A DNA stretch of 64,000 bases, from positions 930,001-994,000 of the forward strand of contig NZ_CP013862.1 of the NCBI RefSeq assembly GCF_001307805.1, given 5' to 3'. A program made the position numbers and the translations under genes. Under the pieces are notes generated by a model. That model was not told the DNA's origin and searched no databases. It saw only the letters and a program-made list of their open reading frames with translations. The stretch comes from Lentibacillus amyloliquefaciens (lineage in GTDB: Bacteria > Bacillota > Bacilli > Bacillales > Amphibacillaceae). Below, piece after piece: positions 55,292 to 64,000 of the stretch (positions are counted from its first letter, which is position 1; each line of letters opens with the position of its first letter).

Positions 55292-55887
55292 TTTAGCTTA
55301 TTCTCGAAATGACTGAGATATTGATCGATGTTCTGCTGGTAATTAAAGATTTCAACTTCAAGCGGACTGGGTTCTTCATTAATACGCTTCTTAAACCAAT
55401 GATTAAAAAACAGCAGCATGCCTGCTCCAAGGCCAATCGAGTAAGGAATTTGGATCCATAGAGGGTACTTGCTTCTAACACCTGTCAGCAAAAAATGAAG
55501 TTTTTGCTGCACTTCCTGCATGCTGACATCGTAATGAAAATTCATGATCGTCATCGCTGCCCCGATAAAAAGAAGCAACCAGACAAATGAGACAATTAAC
55601 AGGTTAGGCGATTTCTTATGTTTTTGTATTCTGATAAGAGTATGTGATGGGCCGATAACCTGAAATTCAAGGTTGTTGTACGCTTCATTCAAGTGATCGA
55701 TAACTAAAAAACTGTCGATAATGACAACATTCCGGTCTTTATTGGTAATACGGTAAATCGGCGTTTTATCCAAATCTTTTTTTAATGGTGAGACAGTGGA
55801 AATATACGCGATATCCTCGAGCGTCACTTTTTTTAAATAAGATGTTTCAATATTTTTCTTCATGCGCAAATAGACGATATCTGACAT
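55288..55887 (-). CDS. spoVAA: Stage V sporulation protein AA
   Basis: A 199-residue protein with an N-terminal soluble domain (MSDIVYLRMKKNIETSYLKK), then membrane helices (LIVSFVWLLLFIGAAMTIM, IPYSIGLGAGMLLFFNHW) and the conserved KKRINEEPSPLEVEIFNYQ. It is the first gene of the operon and has a plausible SigG promoter upstream, just after the sigF terminator. Bacillus SpoVAA N-terminal domains face the cytosol; the exact role in channel function is unknown. Confidence 0.92.
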   Translation of the reverse strand: MSDIVYLRMKKNIETSYLKKVTLEDIAYISTVSPLKKDLDKTPIYRITNKDRNVVIIDSFLVIDHLNEAYNNLEFQVIGPSHTLIRIQKHKKSPNLLIVSFVWLLLFIGAAMTIMNFHYDVSMQEVQQKLHFLLTGVRSKYPLWIQIPYSIGLGAGMLLFFNHWFKKRINEEPSPLEVEIFNYQQNIDQYLSHFENKLK

Positions 55888-55920
55888 CCGGGCCTCATCC
55901 TTTGTAAGATGTTATATCGG

Positions 55921-55950
55921 TAGTATTAGCTAAGAACTGCATAATTATCA
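55921..55950 (-). promoter_or_regulatory. Candidate SigG promoter of spoVA
   Basis: The minus strand reads TGATAA (-35), 17 bases, AATACTA (-10; consensus CATnnTA). It begins right after the sigF terminator and lies about 35 bases before spoVAA. Forespore control by SigG is known for spoVA in Bacillus subtilis. Confidence 0.45.
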
Positions 55951-55951
55951 C

Positions 55952-55986
55952 AAAAAAGCTATCCTGATTAAATCATCAGGACAGCT
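55952..55986 (-). terminator. Terminator after sigF
   Basis: AGCTGTCCTGAT pairs with ATCAGGATAGCT (one mismatch) with a short loop, followed by TTTTTTG on the minus strand. Confidence 0.88.
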
Positions 55987-55991
55987 CTTGA

Positions 55992-56747
55992 TTATGGATT
56001 CATGTTTATTTTTATATCGTTTAATATCTTCTTTTCGAGTCTTGAAACCTGTACCTGCGATATACCGAGTCTGTCAGCTACTTCTGATTGCGTCCGGTCT
56101 TTAAAATACCGCAAATAGAGAATAAGACGTTCTCGTTCCTCCAGACCCCTTATCGCTTCCTGCAGGGTTAATTTATCAAACCATTTCGTGTCATCATCGG
56201 CTATCTGATCCAGCAATGTAATTGGGTCTCCATCATTCTCGAAAACTGTTTCATGGATCGAATGTGGTGACTTTGCAGCTTCTTCAGCATGGACCACTTC
56301 TTCCGATGTTATATGAAGCGATTCAGCAATTTCCATTACAGTTGGCGTCCGTCCAATCTTTTTTGTTAATTCCTCCCGTTTTTTACGTATTTTATTCCCG
56401 GTTTCTTTTAAAGAACGGCTTACTTTCACACTGCCATCATCTCGAATAAACCGCTGTATTTCACCGATAATCATCGGCACGGCATAGGTGGAAAATTTAA
56501 CATCATAGGTTAAATCAAATTTATCGATTCCTTTTATAAGACCGATACTCCCAATTTGAAATAAATCATCTGGATCATACCCGCGATTGATAAACCGTTG
56601 GACAACTGACCAAACAAGCCTGACATTATGTTCGACCAGCAAATCGCGCGCCTGTTTGTCACCTTGCTGGCTTCTCTGGATATATGTCTTCACTTGTTCG
56701 TCGGTTAATGATTCATGACGATTTTCATTTTGAACATTTACATCCAT
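55992..56747 (-). CDS. sigF: RNA polymerase sporulation sigma factor SigF
   Basis: First forespore-specific sigma factor. The 251 residues hold region 2 (ARDLLVEHNVRLVWSVVQRF, DLFQIGSIGLIKGIDKFDL), region 3 and region 4 (RLGISQVQVSRLEKKIL helix-turn-helix). ATG 56747 is chosen because TAGGG lies six bases upstream; the ATG two codons earlier overlaps the site. It is held inactive by SpoIIAB, whose gene is just upstream and frameshifted here. The sigF gene itself is intact. Confidence 0.95.
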   Translation of the reverse strand: MDVNVQNENRHESLTDEQVKTYIQRSQQGDKQARDLLVEHNVRLVWSVVQRFINRGYDPDDLFQIGSIGLIKGIDKFDLTYDVKFSTYAVPMIIGEIQRFIRDDGSVKVSRSLKETGNKIRKKREELTKKIGRTPTVMEIAESLHITSEEVVHAEEAAKSPHSIHETVFENDGDPITLLDQIADDDTKWFDKLTLQEAIRGLEERERLILYLRYFKDRTQSEVADRLGISQVQVSRLEKKILNDIKINMNP

Positions 56748-56755
56748 AGGCATCC

Positions 56756-57192
56756 CTATTTAGAGACCGTTTTTTTTGATAGTTGTTTAGTCATATGAAC
56801 GGTTGTACCATTTTCGGGAGTTGATATAACATCCAGATCATCCATAAAATTCTCGATGATGGTAAATCCCATACCGGATCTTTCCAGTTCGGGTTTCGAC
56901 GTATAGAGCGGTTGTCTTGCTTCCTCTACATTACCGATGCCGATCCCTTGTCCTTAATGGTCAATTCCACTTCGCCATCATAAAGCACGCAAGCAATGGA
57001 AACATGATAACCCGGTTCATTGTTATAGCCGTGGATAATTGCGTTCGTTACAGCCTCCGAAACAACGGTTTTAATTTCGGTCAACTCGTCCATTGTCGGG
57101 TCCAGCTGTGCTACAAATGAAGCAACTGTCACCCTCGCAAAGGATTCATTTTCACTTACACTGGCAAATTCAACAAACATTTCATTTTTCAT
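56756..57192 (-). pseudogene. spoIIAB: Anti-sigma-F factor/kinase SpoIIAB with a one-base frameshift at 56945-56947
   Basis: Serine kinase and anti-sigma factor of the GHKL family that binds SigF or phosphorylates SpoIIAA. The first frame holds [20 protein letters not shown] and the N-box [16 protein letters not shown] but stops at 56926 right after [10 protein letters not shown]. The adjacent frame continues with [20 protein letters not shown], the G-box [15 protein letters not shown], and ends at TAG 56756. Adding one G to the GGG run restores [10 protein letters not shown] and 145 residues, the family length. The start overlaps the spoIIAA stop by four bases. Confidence 0.9.
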
Positions 57193-57542
57193 GAAGCCAC
57201 CCCCAACGTAAATAACGCGTGTTCTTCGTTCTCCTCTAATCTTACAATTTTAAATATCCCTGACATATCAAACAATCGACGAACAGGTTGAGATATGGAA
57301 CAAACGACCATCTCCCCTCCCAGCTGCAGGACCTCCTTATATCTTCCAAGAACGACTCCGAGACCGGAACTATCCATAAATGATACAGCTTCAAGATTCA
57401 AGACAATATGTTTAATGGTGTTGGTATACATCATGTCTTTCCATTCGTTTCTTAAACTTTCTGCTTCATGATGATCCAGTTCGCCAACCATTCTGACAAT
57501 CAGAACATCCTGTTTAACGTTAAACGAAGTAGTCAACCCCAT
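57189..57542 (-). CDS. spoIIAA: Anti-anti-sigma factor SpoIIAA
   Basis: A 117-residue STAS-domain protein. The phosphorylated Ser is in [16 protein letters not shown]. When unphosphorylated it displaces SigF from SpoIIAB. ATG 57542 has GGGGAGGAA upstream. It heads spoIIAA-spoIIAB-sigF. Its normal SigH promoter position is occupied by a dispersed repeat; a SigH-like promoter is found beyond the repeat, implying a leader of about 260 bases. Confidence 0.95.
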   Translation of the reverse strand: MGLTTSFNVKQDVLIVRMVGELDHHEAESLRNEWKDMMYTNTIKHIVLNLEAVSFMDSSGLGVVLGRYKEVLQLGGEMVVCSISQPVRRLFDMSGIFKIVRLEENEEHALFTLGVAS

Positions 57543-57572
57543 CTTATTTCCTCCCCATTTTTTCGTTCAAAA

Positions 57573-57799
57573 AGTGCATGTTCAAAAAGAGGATAACAAG
57601 TATCGAGAATTTCGAGGCGGCGCAGTTTCTAGTAGAGCGCACTGTATGCTGTATACCTTTAGATACATGAGCACAAGAAATGCTTCACGGAATCCGCATC
57701 GCACACGAGCATTTAGTGGTTTTCTTTTCCAAGGAACAGAGAAACAAGCCAACTAGAAACATCGATGTGTCGTTGTTACCGGACTTTTTGAACAGCCTC
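57573..57799 (+). repeat. Dispersed repeat copy D inside the spoIIA leader (227 bp)
   Basis: Starts AGTGCATGTTCAAAAAGAGG and ends GGACTTTTTGAACAGCCTC. It shares ATCGAGAATTTCGAGGCGG, CTTTAGATACATGAGC, and GAAACAAGCCAACTAGAAAC with copies B and C. Its left end is 31 bases from the spoIIAA start and its right end is 10 bases from the SigH-like promoter. No ORF of note lies inside. Confidence 0.78.
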
Positions 57800-57809
57800 T
57801 TACAAAGAT

Positions 57810-57839
57810 TACTTCGGCGCAGTGCTTATCAATTCCTGC
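57810..57839 (-). promoter_or_regulatory. Candidate SigH promoter of the spoIIA operon
   Basis: The minus strand reads GCAGGAATT (-35), 12 bases, GCCGAAGTA (-10), matching the SigH consensus RnAGGAwWW and RnnGAAT with one mismatch. spoIIA is transcribed by SigH with Spo0A in Bacillus subtilis. It lies 268 bases from the spoIIAA start, separated by repeat copy D. Confidence 0.65.
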
Positions 57840-57877
57840 CTCTTGACAAAAGAAGAAAAAATTCGTTTAGATGCTTT

Positions 57878-59055
57878 TTAATTCACCATTTTTTGCATGG
57901 TTCGTTTTAATAACGTTATATATGTGGCTTTTTTCACATCATGATCAGCAACCAACGGTGTTTTCGTTAACAATTGGTCATTATTTTTCACAACCAACTC
58001 ACCTATTTTATCCCCTTTACTGAGCGGAAGTTCCACGTTATCTTCCAGGTTTACTGACGTTGAGATATTGTTGTTCTGTTCACCTTTTCGATGAATGGTA
58101 CTGATTGATTCTGAAGATACAGCATTGACGGAATCCTCTTCGGCTTTCAAGAACTCCAGGGAAGCAATTGTCTCTCCATTGTCATATAAGTTGTTGGTTT
58201 CAAAATGATTGAAAGCATAATCAAACATTTTAGTGATATTTGCGTTGCGTTCTTTTGTCGTTTCCGCCCCATTACAACTGCAATAACACGCATGCCTTCT
58301 TTTTCACCGGTAGCTGTCAGACAGTATTTCGCTTCATTGGTATAGCCCGTTTTTAAACCATCAGCCCCGGGATACGATTTAACCAGTTTATTTGTATTTA
58401 CCAGCCAGAACTCTTCTTCTTCACCCTCGCGCAAATAATCATCATATATGGATGTATAATCTGTTATGGATTCATACTTTAATAATTCTTTGGCCATAAT
58501 TGCCATATCATAGGCGGTACTGTAATGATCGTCCGCCGGAAGTCCGGTCGAATTCCGGAAGTTGGTATTTTCCAGTCCGAGTGCTTTTGCTTTATTATTC
58601 ATTTCTTCGACAAACGCTTTTTCACTGCCGGCAATACGTTCTGCTAAAGCGACACTTGCATCATTTGCTGAGGCAACGGCTACGGCTTTAAGCAAATCGT
58701 TGACGCTCATCTCTTCTCCTGTCTCAAGGAAAACCTGTGATCCTCCCATTGATGCTGCCTGTTCACTGACACGTATCATTTCGTCTTTAGTGATTTTCTC
58801 CTCATCAAGCGCTTCCATAATCAGTAATAGAGTCATAACTTTGGTCATACTTGCAGGCGGCAGTTTTTCGTGCATGTTTTTATCAAACAGCATTTTCCCG
58901 GTATCACGTTCGATTAGAACAGCTGACCTGGAATCGGGAGCCAAATTCAGTTCCTGCTCTCGGTCATTGTCCGGGCCTTCCTCCCCGAATACTGTTAATG
59001 GCAACAATAGCGTTACAAATAAGATGATGCTAGTCAATATCACATGCTTTTTCAT
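57878..59055 (-). pseudogene. dacF: D-alanyl-D-alanine carboxypeptidase DacF with a one-base frameshift at 58267-58270
   Basis: Penicillin-binding protein that regulates cortex cross-linking with DacB. It has a signal peptide, SxxK in PPASMTKVMTLL, SxN in AVASANDASVA and KTG in DGLKTGYTNEA. The first frame leaves the family after AVVMG and stops at 58147. The adjacent frame continues with AETTKERNANITKMFDYAFN and runs to a stop at 57878. Adding one G to the GGGG run joins both into about 392 residues, the Bacillus DacF length. The missing C-terminal part is the PBP5-type domain, so activity might persist. Confidence 0.88.
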
Positions 59056-59116
59056 TGTCCACCCTCCAACATCAAATATAGTTTTAGGGTTGCCATTTGA
59101 AGTTGCTCTTATACAC

Positions 59117-59148
59117 TAAAAAACGCATACTTAAAATCAGTATGCGTT
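59117..59148 (-). terminator. Terminator after pdp
   Basis: AACGCATAC and GTATGCGTT form a nine-pair stem with a nine-base loop, followed by TTTTTAG on the minus strand; it closes the xerD-deoB-punA-pdp block. Confidence 0.88.
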
Positions 59149-59164
59149 GTATCATTCAGGGGGG

Positions 59165-60469
59165 TTATTCTGTTATATTGTCATAAATTAATGGCGGTGC
59201 TTCAACGGGATCATTCGTGATCATAATACTTTCATATAATTTTTCTTTCACATGCGCTACTTCATCGGTGCTTGCGTGAATCTTCAGTAATGATTCACCT
59301 TTGCTGATGTGATCTCCCACTTTTTTGTCGAGCACTATGCCGACAGCTAAATCAATCTCGGAGTCTTTCGTTGCCCTGCCAGCACCAAGCATCATCGCAG
59401 CAGTTCCAATATTATCGGCTATGATTTCTGAGATCCTGCCTGATTGCTTGGCAGGAAGATCAAACGTATGAACAGCTTGTGGCAATAAGTCAGTATTATC
59501 AACAACACGTGCATCGCCGCCTTGGGATTTCAGAAATTGTTTGAACTGTTCCAACGCCTTGCCGTTATTCAGATTTTCACTGAGACGTTCTCTTGCTTCC
59601 TCAAGTGTATCCGCTTTGTTCGCCAACACAACCATTTGGCTGCCGAGTTCCAGACACAATTCTGTCAGATCTTCAGGACCATTGCCACGCAATGTGGCAA
59701 TGGCTTCTTCAACTTCCAAAGCGTTTCCTATGGCATTTCCCAGCGGCTGGCTCATATCAGAAATGACTGCCATTGTATTGCGGCCAACACGATTTCCGAT
59801 TGATACCATTGCCCCGGCTAATTCTTTTGCCTCATCAAGCTCTTTCATGAAGGCTCCGGCACCGGTTTTAACATCCAGCACAATGGCATCAGCACCGGAG
59901 GCAATTTTTTTACTCATAATCGAACTTGCTATCAAGGGAATTGAGTTTACTGTTGCTGTCACATCACGCAGACTATACAATTTTTTGTCTGCCGGTGCCA
60001 GATTACCTGTCTGACCGACGACAGCCACTTTATTTTGGTTAACAAGGTCAACAAATTCGTCACTGGTGATTTCAACATGGAAACCCGGAACTGATTCAAG
60101 CTTATCAATTGTGCCGCCGGTATGTCCCAGTCCCCGTCCGCTCATTTTGGCCACTGGCACACCAAGTGAGGCGACCAATGGAGCGAGAATCAAAGTTGTG
60201 GTGTCACCCACACCGCCTGTTGAATGCTTATCCACTTTTATGCCGGATATAGCAGAGAGGTCAATTTGGTCACCGGATTCCACCATTGTTGAAGTTAATT
60301 CAGCACGTTCTTCTTCCGTCATATCCTGAAAAAATACAGCCATTAAAAAAGCACTGGCTTGATAGTCCGGGATTTCACCATTGGTATAGCCATTGATGAA
60401 AAAACGGATTTCTTCACGCGTCAGCTTTTCACCATCGCGTTTTTTTTCAATAATGTCATATATTCGCAT
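59165..60469 (-). CDS. pdp: Pyrimidine-nucleoside phosphorylase
   Basis: Phosphorolysis of uridine, thymidine and deoxyuridine. Family signature [20 protein letters not shown] is present, with [18 protein letters not shown] upstream and a C-terminal domain (about 340-434). The start is ATG 60469 ([16 protein letters not shown]) with AAAGGTG upstream; upstream codons overlap the punA stop. It has 434 residues. It is the last gene of deoB-punA-pdp, a nucleoside salvage set. Confidence 0.94.
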   Translation of the reverse strand: MRIYDIIEKKRDGEKLTREEIRFFINGYTNGEIPDYQASAFLMAVFFQDMTEEERAELTSTMVESGDQIDLSAISGIKVDKHSTGGVGDTTTLILAPLVASLGVPVAKMSGRGLGHTGGTIDKLESVPGFHVEITSDEFVDLVNQNKVAVVGQTGNLAPADKKLYSLRDVTATVNSIPLIASSIMSKKIASGADAIVLDVKTGAGAFMKELDEAKELAGAMVSIGNRVGRNTMAVISDMSQPLGNAIGNALEVEEAIATLRGNGPEDLTELCLELGSQMVVLANKADTLEEARERLSENLNNGKALEQFKQFLKSQGGDARVVDNTDLLPQAVHTFDLPAKQSGRISEIIADNIGTAAMMLGAGRATKDSEIDLAVGIVLDKKVGDHISKGESLLKIHASTDEVAHVKEKLYESIMITNDPVEAPPLIYDNITE

Positions 60470-60486
60470 AAAATCACCTTTATTCA

Positions 60487-61308
60487 TTAATTTGGCAGTG
60501 TACGGATGATTTCTTTAACAAATCGCAGAAAATCCTCACGTACTCGTGCCGTTGTCTGGATTACTTCATCATGCGTAAGCGGCTGATTAAGGATGCCGGC
60601 AGCCATATTTGAAATGCAGGAAATACCTAATACACGCAGTCCGGCATGGGCTGAAACAATTGCTTCAGGAACCGTCGACATACCAACAGCATCGCCGCCA
60701 AGCGTGCGCAGCATATTAATCTCTGCCGGTGTTTCATATGCCGGACCGGAATTAGCGACATAGACACCTTCCTGAACATCCAATTCTAATTTCACTGCAC
60801 TATCCTTTGCATGAGCCAAATAGTCTGCATTATACACTTGGGACATATCCGGGAACCGTTCCCCAAGCGTATCATCATTTGGTCCGAGCAGCGGGTTATC
60901 TCCCATATTATTAATATGGTCTGTGATCAGCATTAGATCACCTGGGTTATATTGCTTATTAATCCCGCCGGCTGCATTTGTAATCATAATCGAATCGATT
61001 CCCAATTCTTTCATAACACGAACGGGAAATGTGACTTGCTGCATCGAATAGCCTTCATAATAATGAAAGCGTCCCTGCATGGCAATGACTTGCTTTCCCT
61101 CCAGATCCCCTATGACAAGCTGCCCTTTATGACCGGAGACGGTTGACTCCGGAAAGTGCGGGACATCTTTATAAGAAATTGTCACCGGGTTTTCTATTTC
61201 TTCTGCCAGAACACCGAGACCGGATCCTAAAATAAGACCAATTTCAGGACTGGTTGTCAGTTTGTCATGAATATATGCAGTGGCATCTTTTATCATTGTG
61301 TGATGCAT
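60487..61308 (-). CDS. punA: Purine-nucleoside phosphorylase
   Basis: Trimeric-type PNP (called pupG in Bacillus subtilis) that splits guanosine and inosine to the base and ribose-1-phosphate. The 273 residues include [51 protein letters not shown] and [13 protein letters not shown]. The start at 61308 (MHHTMIKDA) could be one to four codons shorter. It lies 31 bases after deoB. Its ribose-1-phosphate product is the substrate of the DeoB enzyme next to it. Confidence 0.94.
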   Translation of the reverse strand: MHHTMIKDATAYIHDKLTTSPEIGLILGSGLGVLAEEIENPVTISYKDVPHFPESTVSGHKGQLVIGDLEGKQVIAMQGRFHYYEGYSMQQVTFPVRVMKELGIDSIMITNAAGGINKQYNPGDLMLITDHINNMGDNPLLGPNDDTLGERFPDMSQVYNADYLAHAKDSAVKLELDVQEGVYVANSGPAYETPAEINMLRTLGGDAVGMSTVPEAIVSAHAGLRVLGISCISNMAAGILNQPLTHDEVIQTTARVREDFLRFVKEIIRTLPN

Positions 61309-61339
61309 GAGTTAACCCCTCTCTATTATGAATATACTG

Positions 61340-62521
61340 TTATTGGTCAATATCATTCAAAAAACTATTTCCATGTTCAGGCATTTGGATATTGAAGTTG
61401 TCAGCAACAGTAGCACCAATATCAGCAAATGTTTCTCTTAACGGCAATTCGTTTCCGCCATTCATGTTTGTGTGATAGACCAAAAGCGGCACGTATTCCC
61501 TTGTATGATCAGTTCCATGATGGACTGGATCATTGCCGTGATCAGCAGTAATAATCAATAAGTCATCCGCGTTCAGCCGATTTAAGACTTCCGGCAAACG
61601 TGCATCAAATGCTTCAAGGGCTTTGCCATACCCTTCAGGATCCCGTCTGTGGCCATATTTAGCATCAAAATCAACAAGATTCAGGAAGTTTAACCCTTTA
61701 AAGTCTTTAGCCATCGAATCAATTAATTTCGTCATCCCATCTTCGTTATCTGTGGTGCGGATAGCTTCTGTAACACCCTCATTATCATAAATATCCGAGA
61801 TTTTACCGAGGGCAATCACGTCGCAACCGCTATCTTCCAATTCATTCATCACTGTATGACCAAATGGCTTAAGTGCATAGTCATGACGGTTAGCTGTACG
61901 CTGAAATGCACCGGGCTCGCCAACGAATGGACGGGCAATGACACGGCCAACCATATATTTCTCATCCAACGTTAATTCACGGGCAATTTCACATATTTTA
62001 TACATTTCATCCAATGGGACAATCTCTTCATGGGCTGCTATCTGCAATACAGAATCGGCGGACGTATAAACAATTAACGCACCGGTATCCATATGCTTCT
62101 TGCCCAATTCCTCAATGATTGCAGTGCCCGAGGCAGGTTTATTGCCGATGACTTTTCGTCCGGTTTTCTCTTCCAGCGCTTTAATCAATTCATTGGGAAA
62201 ACCGTCCGGAAATGTACGGAACGGCTGCTGGATATTCAAGCCCATAATCTCCCAGTGACCTGTCATTGTGTCTTTGCCATTGGAAGCTTCTTGCATTTTA
62301 GTGTAATATGCCATCGGTGCATCAGCTTTTTCAATGCCTTTTATTTCTCTGATATTACTTAATCCCAGCTTTGCCATGTTCGGCATATGAAGCCCGTCCA
62401 TCCGCTCGGCTATATGACCTAATGTGTCTGCGCCTTCATCATTAAACGCTTTAGCATCAGGTGCCTCACCAATTCCGACCGAATCCATAACAATCAGAAA
62501 TACACGCTTGAAATTTTGCAT
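61340..62521 (-). CDS. deoB: Phosphopentomutase
   Basis: Interconverts ribose-1-phosphate and ribose-5-phosphate (also deoxyribose forms); called drm in Bacillus subtilis. It is a two-metal alkaline-phosphatase superfamily enzyme: metal ligands in [17 protein letters not shown] and [22 protein letters not shown] (given in parts), and Thr in [13 protein letters not shown]. At 393 residues it is complete. GGGAGG precedes the ATG. It feeds pentose from nucleoside salvage (PunA, Pdp) to central metabolism. Confidence 0.95.
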   Translation of the reverse strand: MQNFKRVFLIVMDSVGIGEAPDAKAFNDEGADTLGHIAERMDGLHMPNMAKLGLSNIREIKGIEKADAPMAYYTKMQEASNGKDTMTGHWEIMGLNIQQPFRTFPDGFPNELIKALEEKTGRKVIGNKPASGTAIIEELGKKHMDTGALIVYTSADSVLQIAAHEEIVPLDEMYKICEIARELTLDEKYMVGRVIARPFVGEPGAFQRTANRHDYALKPFGHTVMNELEDSGCDVIALGKISDIYDNEGVTEAIRTTDNEDGMTKLIDSMAKDFKGLNFLNLVDFDAKYGHRRDPEGYGKALEAFDARLPEVLNRLNADDLLIITADHGNDPVHHGTDHTREYVPLLVYHTNMNGGNELPLRETFADIGATVADNFNIQMPEHGNSFLNDIDQ

Positions 62522-62643
62522 ATTGAATACCTCCCAATAATCATTTTCCCTTTATGATTCAATATTATGTCACCTCACTACTGTTGTAAGATGTCTGACA
62601 TGTGTCCCGAAAAAATCCTTAATCACTTACCCCTCCAGTGGTA

Positions 62644-63537
62644 CTAAGCCCGCGGATGGTAGGATTGATAGATATCTTTTAACCTGGATTTAGTGATATG
62701 TGTATAAATTTGTGTGGTCGATATGTCCGCGTGACCCAGCATCTCCTGTACAGACCGCAAATCTGCTCCGTTTTCCAGCAAATGTGTGGCAAACGAATGT
62801 CTTAATGTATGCGGCGTAATCTCCTTTTTTATGCCGGTATCACGTGCAATGCCCTTTAATATTTTCCAGAAGCCTTGCCGGGATAATGGTCTTCCATGCT
62901 GGTTAACAAACAGCGCATTTTGATCCTCACCCCGTTTCACAAGCTGGCCTCTTGCCTTCTGCAAATAATCGTCGACAGTTTGTTTAGCCACATCGCCAAG
63001 AGGTACGATTCTTTCTCTTGATCCTTTTCCCATGCATTGTACAAACCCCATTGTCAAATGAAGGTCGCTGACTTTTAAAGAAACTAATTCAGTTACGCGC
63101 AGCCCTGTCGCATACATTAGTTCAAGCATCGCTTTATTGCGTGTTTTCAAAGGTGTGCCGCTGTTAATCGACAATAAACCCTCTACATCCTGTGATGATA
63201 ACGCAGCAGGCAGTTTCCGTTCTTTTTTGGGTGTCTCGATATGTATACTTGCGTCATGATCCACAAGTTGTTCCCGGATTAAAAAATGATGGAACCCTCG
63301 TATTGAAGAAATTGTCCGTGAGATCGTCGCAGCGGACTTGCCGTCATCCTTCAATTTCTGGAGGAAACCTATGATATCCGTTCTTCCTGCTTCATTCCAG
63401 TCTGTTTTTTGGCTTACTTTTTCAACGTACTGCATATAATTTTTCAAATCCCGCTGATAAGATTTTAACGTATTTTCAGATACTCCCTGCTCCACTAATA
63501 AATAATGGAAAAAATCATCAAATGCTGGTTTGAGCAT
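62644..63537 (-). CDS. xerD: Site-specific tyrosine recombinase XerD
   Basis: Works with XerC (CodV) at dif to resolve chromosome dimers (ripX in Bacillus subtilis). Catalytic residues: Arg in ATGLRVTELVSL, Lys in the CMGKGSRERIVPL region, HxxR in HTLRHSFATHLLENGA, His in LGHADISTTQIYTHI with nucleophile Tyr. ATG 63537 with GGGAG eight bases upstream is preferred to ATG 63543. It has 297 residues. It overlaps the yqzK end by about 20 bases. No attachment or phage genes are nearby, so it is the housekeeping recombinase. Confidence 0.95.
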   Translation of the reverse strand: MLKPAFDDFFHYLLVEQGVSENTLKSYQRDLKNYMQYVEKVSQKTDWNEAGRTDIIGFLQKLKDDGKSAATISRTISSIRGFHHFLIREQLVDHDASIHIETPKKERKLPAALSSQDVEGLLSINSGTPLKTRNKAMLELMYATGLRVTELVSLKVSDLHLTMGFVQCMGKGSRERIVPLGDVAKQTVDDYLQKARGQLVKRGEDQNALFVNQHGRPLSRQGFWKILKGIARDTGIKKEITPHTLRHSFATHLLENGADLRSVQEMLGHADISTTQIYTHITKSRLKDIYQSYHPRA

Positions 63538-63751
63538 AAGCATTACTCCCTAATCGAAGAAATAAGTTCAGCCTGTCAATGATATGATCACCCTCAGTAT
63601 CATAGACCTTAACAGACGGGCCTTCAGGCGGATCGTATCGATGGAATTGTTCATATTCGCTATGCATGTACCTTAAGCCAATATAGAATAAACATGTGCA
63701 AGCTATGAAAATAACAAATACCTTAACTGTATCCCATATCATTCGTTTCAT
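63518..63751 (-). CDS. yqzK: YqzK (DUF4227) small membrane protein
   Basis: A 77-residue protein with one N-terminal helix (DTVKVFVIFIACTCLFYIGL), then a short soluble tail with YDPPEGPSVKVYD. It lies between fur and xerD in Bacillus; fur would be just off the right edge. AAGGTGG precedes the ATG. Function is unknown. Confidence 0.85.
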   Translation of the reverse strand: MKRMIWDTVKVFVIFIACTCLFYIGLRYMHSEYEQFHRYDPPEGPSVKVYDTEGDHIIDRLNLFLRLGSNAYAQTSI

Positions 63752-64000
63752 TATATTCTGCCACCTTTTTCATATCTTTTTAACGTTTGCCCCTAATCAA
63801 ATGGAGCACTCATTATAATAAAGATATGCGAAAAAAAGGTGATAATATACATTATAACGTTAAACAGCCGTGAACGGTCCAGCTATCACCAAAATAACCC
63901 ATTTTGACGAAAATGTAAATTAGAATTTAAAGCTAAAGAAGTCTGAAGTGTCGCCCTAAGGTGTGCGTCTGGTGGAAGCTATTTTAAAGAAAATCCCAAT
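63752..64000. other. Right-edge intergenic region, no gene seen
   Basis: These 249 bases contain no credible coding frame. The minus strand has several TATAAT-like hexamers and an imperfect AT-rich palindrome (GTTATAATGTATATTATC), but no single promoter stands out. The expected fur coding end is not visible inside the window. Confidence 0.5.

Noticed and set aside
63840..63875. AT-rich near palindrome that could be a Fur or PerR box
   Set aside because: Only about half of the positions are symmetric and it does not fit the 7-1-7 pattern; it is probably overlapping promoter-like sequence.

Overview
The window comes from the chromosome of an endospore-forming member of the Bacillaceae. The gene order follows Bacillus subtilis from qcrC through aro, spoIVA, der, ypfD, ypeB/sleB, gudB, recQ, res, dacB, scp, lysA, spoVA, spoIIA and xerD. 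Protein sequences, many TTG/GTG starts with strong ribosome sites, and the dispersed repeats suggest the Virgibacillus/Oceanobacillus/Lentibacillus group, but the species cannot be named from the sequence. All genes lie on the minus strand except an asparaginase (about 28.6 kb), a ferredoxin (36.9 kb) and a 27-residue YjcZ-type peptide (49.9 kb).

Layout. 0-2.8 kb: the menaquinol:cytochrome c reductase operon with ypiF. 2.8-10.6 kb: ypiB and ypiA, then aroC-aroB-hisC-tyrA-aroA. 10.8-14.6 kb: ndk, menaquinone side-chain and ring-methylation genes, TRAP (mtrB) and HU. 14.9-20.5 kb: spoIVA, yphF, yphE, spoVIF, gpsA, der. 20.7-22.6 kb: an IS1182-family element beside ypfD. 22.6-31.9 kb: ypfD, plsC, cmk, ypeB-sleB, prsW, ansA, bdr, gudB. 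32-38.6 kb: mecB, ypbE, ypbD, recQ, ypbB, fer, and a cobalamin-riboswitch operon. 38.6-45.4 kb: resABCDE (cytochrome c maturation and redox control) and rluB. 45.5-50.4 kb: spmB/spmA/dacB, a composite repeat, scpB/scpA and ribT. 50.8-59.1 kb: an M50-type peptidase, ppiB, lysA, a shortened spoVA operon, and the spoIIA operon with dacF. 59.2-64 kb: pdp, punA, deoB, xerD, yqzK.

Most notable. (1) A cobalamin riboswitch with its own terminator precedes a DUF4430 (transcobalamin-like) lipoprotein and an ECF-type S component, a candidate vitamin B12 capture and uptake pair. (2) Four copies of a 126-247 bp repeat share ends that are inverted repeats of each other; one copy lies between a good SigH promoter and spoIIAA. 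(3) Five genes (ypiF, sleB, ypbE, spoIIAB, dacF) are each broken by one missing base, four of them inside G/C runs, and each is restored to full length by adding one base. This points to base-calling error or to parallel decay of sporulation genes. (4) The trp genes and aroH are missing from the aromatic cluster, yet TRAP is kept without mtrA. (5) The spoVA operon holds only AA, AB and AF.

No rRNA, tRNA or CRISPR array was recognised.
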